From assembly GCA_039026595.1 (NCBI GenBank), contig JBCCMA010000169.1, forward strand, positions 1 to 7,092: a stretch of DNA of 7,092 bases. Direction: 5' to 3'. Made by a program: the position numbers and the translations under genes. The notes below the pieces were generated by a model, which saw only the letters and a program-made list of their open reading frames with translations, ran no database searches and had not been told where the DNA came from. Shown here piece after piece: positions 4,211-7,092 of this stretch; the stretch's first letter is position 1; the number at the start of each line of letters is the position of its first letter. The stretch comes from JBCCMA01 sp039026595 (GTDB lineage Bacteria; Pseudomonadota; Gammaproteobacteria; Steroidobacterales; JBCCMA01).

Positions 4211-6649
4211 ATGGGTCCCATTTTGTTCGCCTGCCTGTGTCTGACTGCATTCGGTGTGGTGTCGTATTTCCGCTTGCCCATTTGGGCCCTTGGTCTGGCA
4301 GCGGCCGGGATCCTCGGACTTGATCAGTACCTCACCGGCGCGTTCTCACTCGCGCCCTGGCTGATCACCGCCGCCGTGTTGCTGCCGGTGACGCTGCGCC
4401 CCGTGCGTCGCGCCCTGATCTCCGGCCACATTTTCCGCTGGTACAAATCGGTTTTGCCGGCCATGTCCGACACCGAAAAAACGGCCATCGAGGCGGGCAC
4501 GGTGTGGTGGGAGAAAGACCTGTTCAGCGGCGCGCCCAACTGGAACAAAATGCTGAAGTTCCCGAAGCCCACCCTAAGCGATGAGGAACAGGCGTTTCTG
4601 GATGGTCCGGTGGAGACGCTGTGCAGCATGCTCGACGATTGGCAGATCGGTCAGGACAACGACCTCCCCCCTGAGGTCTGGCAGTACATCAAGGACGAGC
4701 GTTTCTTCGGCATGATTATTCCGAAGGAGTACGGCGGTCTCGAGTTTTCGGCCCGGGCGCAAACTGAGGTCGTGATGAAGCTCTCCACGCGCAGCGCGGC
4801 GGCCGCGGTGACAGTGATGGTGCCCAATTCGCTCGGCCCCGGCGAACTGCTGATGCACTACGGCACGCAGGCCCAGCGCGACCACTATTTGCCGCGTCTT
4901 GCGCGCGGTGACGACATCCCCGCGTTCGGACTGACCGGTCCGCACGCTGGCTCCGACGCCGGCGGTATGCCGGACTCAGGTGTCGTCGTGGAACGGGAGA
5001 TCGACGGCGTCAAAACGCTTGGCTTTGTGGTCAACTGGGAAAAGCGCTACATCACGCTCGGTCCGGTGGCCACGGTCCTCGGACTCGCCTTCAAGGCCTA
5101 CGATCCTGAGGGCCTTTTGGGCGATACCGAAGATCTGGGCATTACCTGCGCTCTGATCCCGACGGACACGCCGGGCCTGTCGATCGGCAACCGTCACTAC
5201 CCCGGTGCCCCGATCCAGAACGGACCCAACCGCGGCAAGGACGTGTTTGTGCCGATGGACTGGATTATCGGCGGGCAGAAAAACGTGGGCAAAGGCTGGA
5301 TGATGCTGATGGACTCACTTTCTGTGGGTCGATCCATCTCACTGCCCGCGCTCGGTACGGCCGCTGGCAAGATCACGTCGTTGCTCACCGGCGCCTATTC
5401 CCGAGTCCGTCGCCAGTTCAAGATACCCATCGGCAAGTTCGAGGGCGTTGAGGAAGCGCTGGCCCGCATCGCCGGCATCAGCTATCGCATGGACGCGTCC
5501 CGCATCATGGCCGCGGGCGCGCTCGATCTGGGCGAAAAGCCGTCCGTGCTGTCCGCGATCCTGAAGTACCACAACACCGAAGGCATGCGCGCCGTGGTGA
5601 ACGACGCGATGGACATCCACGGCGGGCGCGGCGTGTGTAACGGACCGAGCAATTATCTGAATGCGACCTACCGGGCTGTGCCCATCGCGATCACGGTCGA
5701 AGGCGCGAACATTCTGACCCGCACCATGATCATTTTCGGTCAGGGCGCGATTCGCTGTCACCCGCACGTGCTCAACGAAATGCTGGCGGTGCAAAATCCG
5801 GACAGCCGTCAGGGTCTGATCGATTTCGACCGCGAGTTCTTCGGACACGTCGGATTCACGATCAGCAATGCGGTGCGTGCGCTGTTTATGGGTCTGACCG
5901 GGTCACGCCTGATCAGCGCCCCGGCGACGGGGCCAACGCGCAAGTACTTCCGCCAGCTCACCCGCACAAGCAGCGCGTTTGCACTCGTGGCCGACGTCTG
6001 CATGCTGACGTACGGGGGTCGCCTCAAGCGCAAAGAGAAAATCTCCGGTCGCCTGGGCGATGTGCTGAGCCATCTGTACATGGCCTCCGCCATTTTGAAA
6101 AAGCACGACGACGACGGCCGCCCCACCGCGGATCTCCCGCTCGTACGCTGGGGCTTGCAGGACTCGCTGTACCGGGCACAGGAAGCGCTGGTCGGTGTGC
6201 TGCGCAACTACCCCATCCGCCCGGTGGCCTGGCTCATTTCGCGCGTGATCTTCCCGCTCGGCAAACCGCAGCGCGGACCCAACGACCGCCTCGGGCAGAG
6301 CGCGGCCAAAGTGCTGCTGAGTCCCTCAGCCACGCGCGACCGGCTGACGGCGGGCGTGTATTTGCCCAAGGACGTGGACGACCACATCGGCATGATGGAA
6401 ATCGCGCTCGAGAAAGTCATCGCCGCGGAACCCCTCGAACGACGTGTTTACGCCGCCATCAAGAAACGAGTGCGCCCCTACAACTTTGAAGAGTTGCTGC
6501 CCGAGGCCGTGGCGGCCGGTGCCATCACCGATCTGGAAGCGCAGGCGATCCGTGAGGCGCACTCGCTCATTAACCGAGTGATTCGGGTGGATGAGTTCGA
6601 ACCCCGAGCCGTCGGCGAGGCGAGCGTTCCGGTCGCCGAGAGCGCCTGA
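4211..6649 (+). CDS. fadE: Acyl-CoA dehydrogenase FadE, membrane-anchored
   Basis: FadE carries out the first step of fatty acid beta-oxidation, the FAD-dependent oxidation of acyl-CoA to trans-2-enoyl-CoA. The product is 812 residues (E. coli FadE 814), about twice an ordinary acyl-CoA dehydrogenase. Residues 1-62 hold two or three hydrophobic stretches (about 3-20, 24-38, 47-62), then basic RPVRRAL, suggesting an inner-membrane anchor. The N-terminal dehydrogenase domain follows, with MIIPKEYGGLEFS. The middle domain begins near L241 with LTGPHAGSDAGGMPD. The C-terminal dehydrogenase domain shows DIHGGRGVCNGPSNYL (from D468) and VEGANILTR, whose E497 is the likely catalytic base by position. 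The last 300 or so residues fit the DUF1974 domain specific to FadE proteins. ATG 4211 is chosen for GGAG six bases upstream and the match to FadE N-termini; the frame extends back to 4139 without support. It appears intact. Confidence 0.96.
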   Translation: MGPILFACLCLTAFGVVSYFRLPIWALGLAAAGILGLDQYLTGAFSLAPWLITAAVLLPVTLRPVRRALISGHIFRWYKSVLPAMSDTEKTAIEAGTVWWEKDLFSGAPNWNKMLKFPKPTLSDEEQAFLDGPVETLCSMLDDWQIGQDNDLPPEVWQYIKDERFFGMIIPKEYGGLEFSARAQTEVVMKLSTRSAAAAVTVMVPNSLGPGELLMHYGTQAQRDHYLPRLARGDDIPAFGLTGPHAGSDAGGMPDSGVVVEREIDGVKTLGFVVNWEKRYITLGPVATVLGLAFKAYDPEGLLGDTEDLGITCALIPTDTPGLSIGNRHYPGAPIQNGPNRGKDVFVPMDWIIGGQKNVGKGWMMLMDSLSVGRSISLPALGTAAGKITSLLTGAYSRVRRQFKIPIGKFEGVEEALARIAGISYRMDASRIMAAGALDLGEKPSVLSAILKYHNTEGMRAVVNDAMDIHGGRGVCNGPSNYLNATYRAVPIAITVEGANILTRTMIIFGQGAIRCHPHVLNEMLAVQNPDSRQGLIDFDREFFGHVGFTISNAVRALFMGLTGSRLISAPATGPTRKYFRQLTRTSSAFALVADVCMLTYGGRLKRKEKISGRLGDVLSHLYMASAILKKHDDDGRPTADLPLVRWGLQDSLYRAQEALVGVLRNYPIRPVAWLISRVIFPLGKPQRGPNDRLGQSAAKVLLSPSATRDRLTAGVYLPKDVDDHIGMMEIALEKVIAAEPLERRVYAAIKKRVRPYNFEELLPEAVAAGAITDLEAQAIREAHSLINRVIRVDEFEPRAVGEASVPVAESA

Positions 6650-6655
6650 CCTTGA

Positions 6656-6684
6656 CCCCCACCGGCCAGACGGGCCGGTGGGGG
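6656..6684. terminator. Stem-loop between the convergent fadE and dnaE2 ends
   Basis: CCCCCACCGGCC (6656-6667) pairs perfectly with GGCCGGTGGGGG (6673-6684) across the loop AGACG. This gives a 12-bp stem, almost all GC, six bases after the fadE stop and eight bases from the minus-strand gene's stop. It can form in transcripts from both strands. No T-tract follows on either strand, so it may act as a non-canonical terminator or as a barrier protecting mRNA 3' ends. Confidence 0.65.
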
Positions 6685-6692
6685 ACGCAGTG

Positions 6693-7092
6693 CTAGTGGA
6701 AGTCCCGCGACAGCACCGGTAACCCGTCAAGCCAGTCGCTCCAGTCGGTCATGTGACGCACCACCAGATGCACGACGTCCCCTTCGCGCTGCACCTGCCC
6801 ACGCGCCGCCATCAGCCGCGACTGCAATAACGCCTGACGCTGCACCTCGGCGATCTTGCGCCAGACCACCAGATTGCTGTGGCCGGTTTCGTCCTCGAGC
6901 GTGACAAACGTGACGCCGCTGGCCGTGCCCGGACGCTGGCGGGTGATCACAAGACCCGCCGTGCGCACCCACGCACCGTCGGGCAACGCACGCAGTTCCG
7001 CCGCACTGGTTACGCCCTCGCCCACCAGACGCTCGCGCAGCAACAACACAGGGTGGCTGCGTAAACTCAAGCCGAGCGCTCGGTAGTCGGCC
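6693..7092 (-). CDS. dnaE2: Error-prone DNA polymerase DnaE2/ImuC, C-terminal part
   Basis: This is the last 132 residues of a gene that continues past the window; the frame is open to the right edge. DnaE2 (ImuC) is a DNA polymerase III alpha-subunit paralogue that, with ImuA and ImuB, performs SOS-induced translesion synthesis in many bacteria lacking DNA polymerase V. The visible part reads ADYRALGLSLRSHPV, then LRALPDGAWVRTAGLVITRQ, RPGTASGVTFVTLEDETGH, NLVVW, and ends LPVLSRDFH. The OB-fold with RPGTASGV...LEDETG and the SRDFH end are typical of DnaE2 and unlike replicative DnaE, which has a longer C-terminus. The TTG at 7068-7070 is internal, not a start. Whether imuA and imuB lie upstream, and whether a LexA box controls them, cannot be seen. 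The stop codon faces fadE across the stem-loop. Confidence 0.93.
   Translation of the reverse strand, partial: ADYRALGLSLRSHPVLLLRERLVGEGVTSAAELRALPDGAWVRTAGLVITRQRPGTASGVTFVTLEDETGHSNLVVWRKIAEVQRQALLQSRLMAARGQVQREGDVVHLVVRHMTDWSDWLDGLPVLSRDFH

Noticed and set aside
5339..5848. A 169-codon minus-strand open frame inside fadE
   Set aside because: It is antisense to the conserved FadE dehydrogenase domain; its His/Arg/Asp-rich composition is typical of a shadow frame in GC-rich DNA.
1..7092. Mobile elements, CRISPR, tRNA/rRNA, riboswitches or a novel defence system
   Set aside because: All coding stretches match housekeeping families, gaps are short, and no tandem repeats, transposase motifs or clover-leaf patterns were seen.

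Overview
The window looks like ordinary chromosomal DNA from a GC-rich gammaproteobacterium outside the Enterobacteriaceae. The evidence is a class II PyrC followed directly by an RNase T very close to the E. coli protein, a CGFS monothiol glutaredoxin next to it, a membrane-anchored FadE of E. coli size, and a DolP-like lipoprotein. Coding density is high, the longest gap between genes is about 134 bases, and I see no mobile element, CRISPR array, tRNA or rRNA. The species cannot be named from this sequence.

Layout: (1) At the left edge, on +, is the 3' end of an M17 leucyl aminopeptidase gene, then pyrC (dihydroorotase) and rnt (RNase T), packed as a probable operon with 31-base and 1-base gaps. 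(2) Converging on rnt is a minus-strand cluster. In transcription order it holds a small DUF1289 cysteine-motif protein, a single-BON-domain lipoprotein and grxD. The rnt and grxD stop codons are the two ends of one 12-base palindrome. (3) nadC (quinolinate phosphoribosyltransferase) runs on +, divergent from the DUF1289 gene. A short inverted repeat between them carries a -10-like element on each strand. (4) fadE (acyl-CoA dehydrogenase) follows nadC after a 134-base gap holding a 9-of-10 match to an FNR/ANR box. (5) fadE converges on the 3' end of a dnaE2/imuC-type error-prone polymerase gene at the right edge. A perfect 12-bp stem-loop lies between their ends.

The genes serve separate housekeeping roles: peptide breakdown, pyrimidine synthesis, RNA 3'-end trimming, Fe-S cluster delivery, outer-membrane maintenance, NAD synthesis, fatty acid beta-oxidation and SOS mutagenesis. 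The gene content is recognisable and I found no undescribed multi-gene system. The points worth a second look are small-scale: the possible FNR/ANR site before fadE, the divergent and possibly leaderless nadC promoter, the recurring rnt/grxD/DUF1289 neighbourhood, and the symmetrical gene ends.
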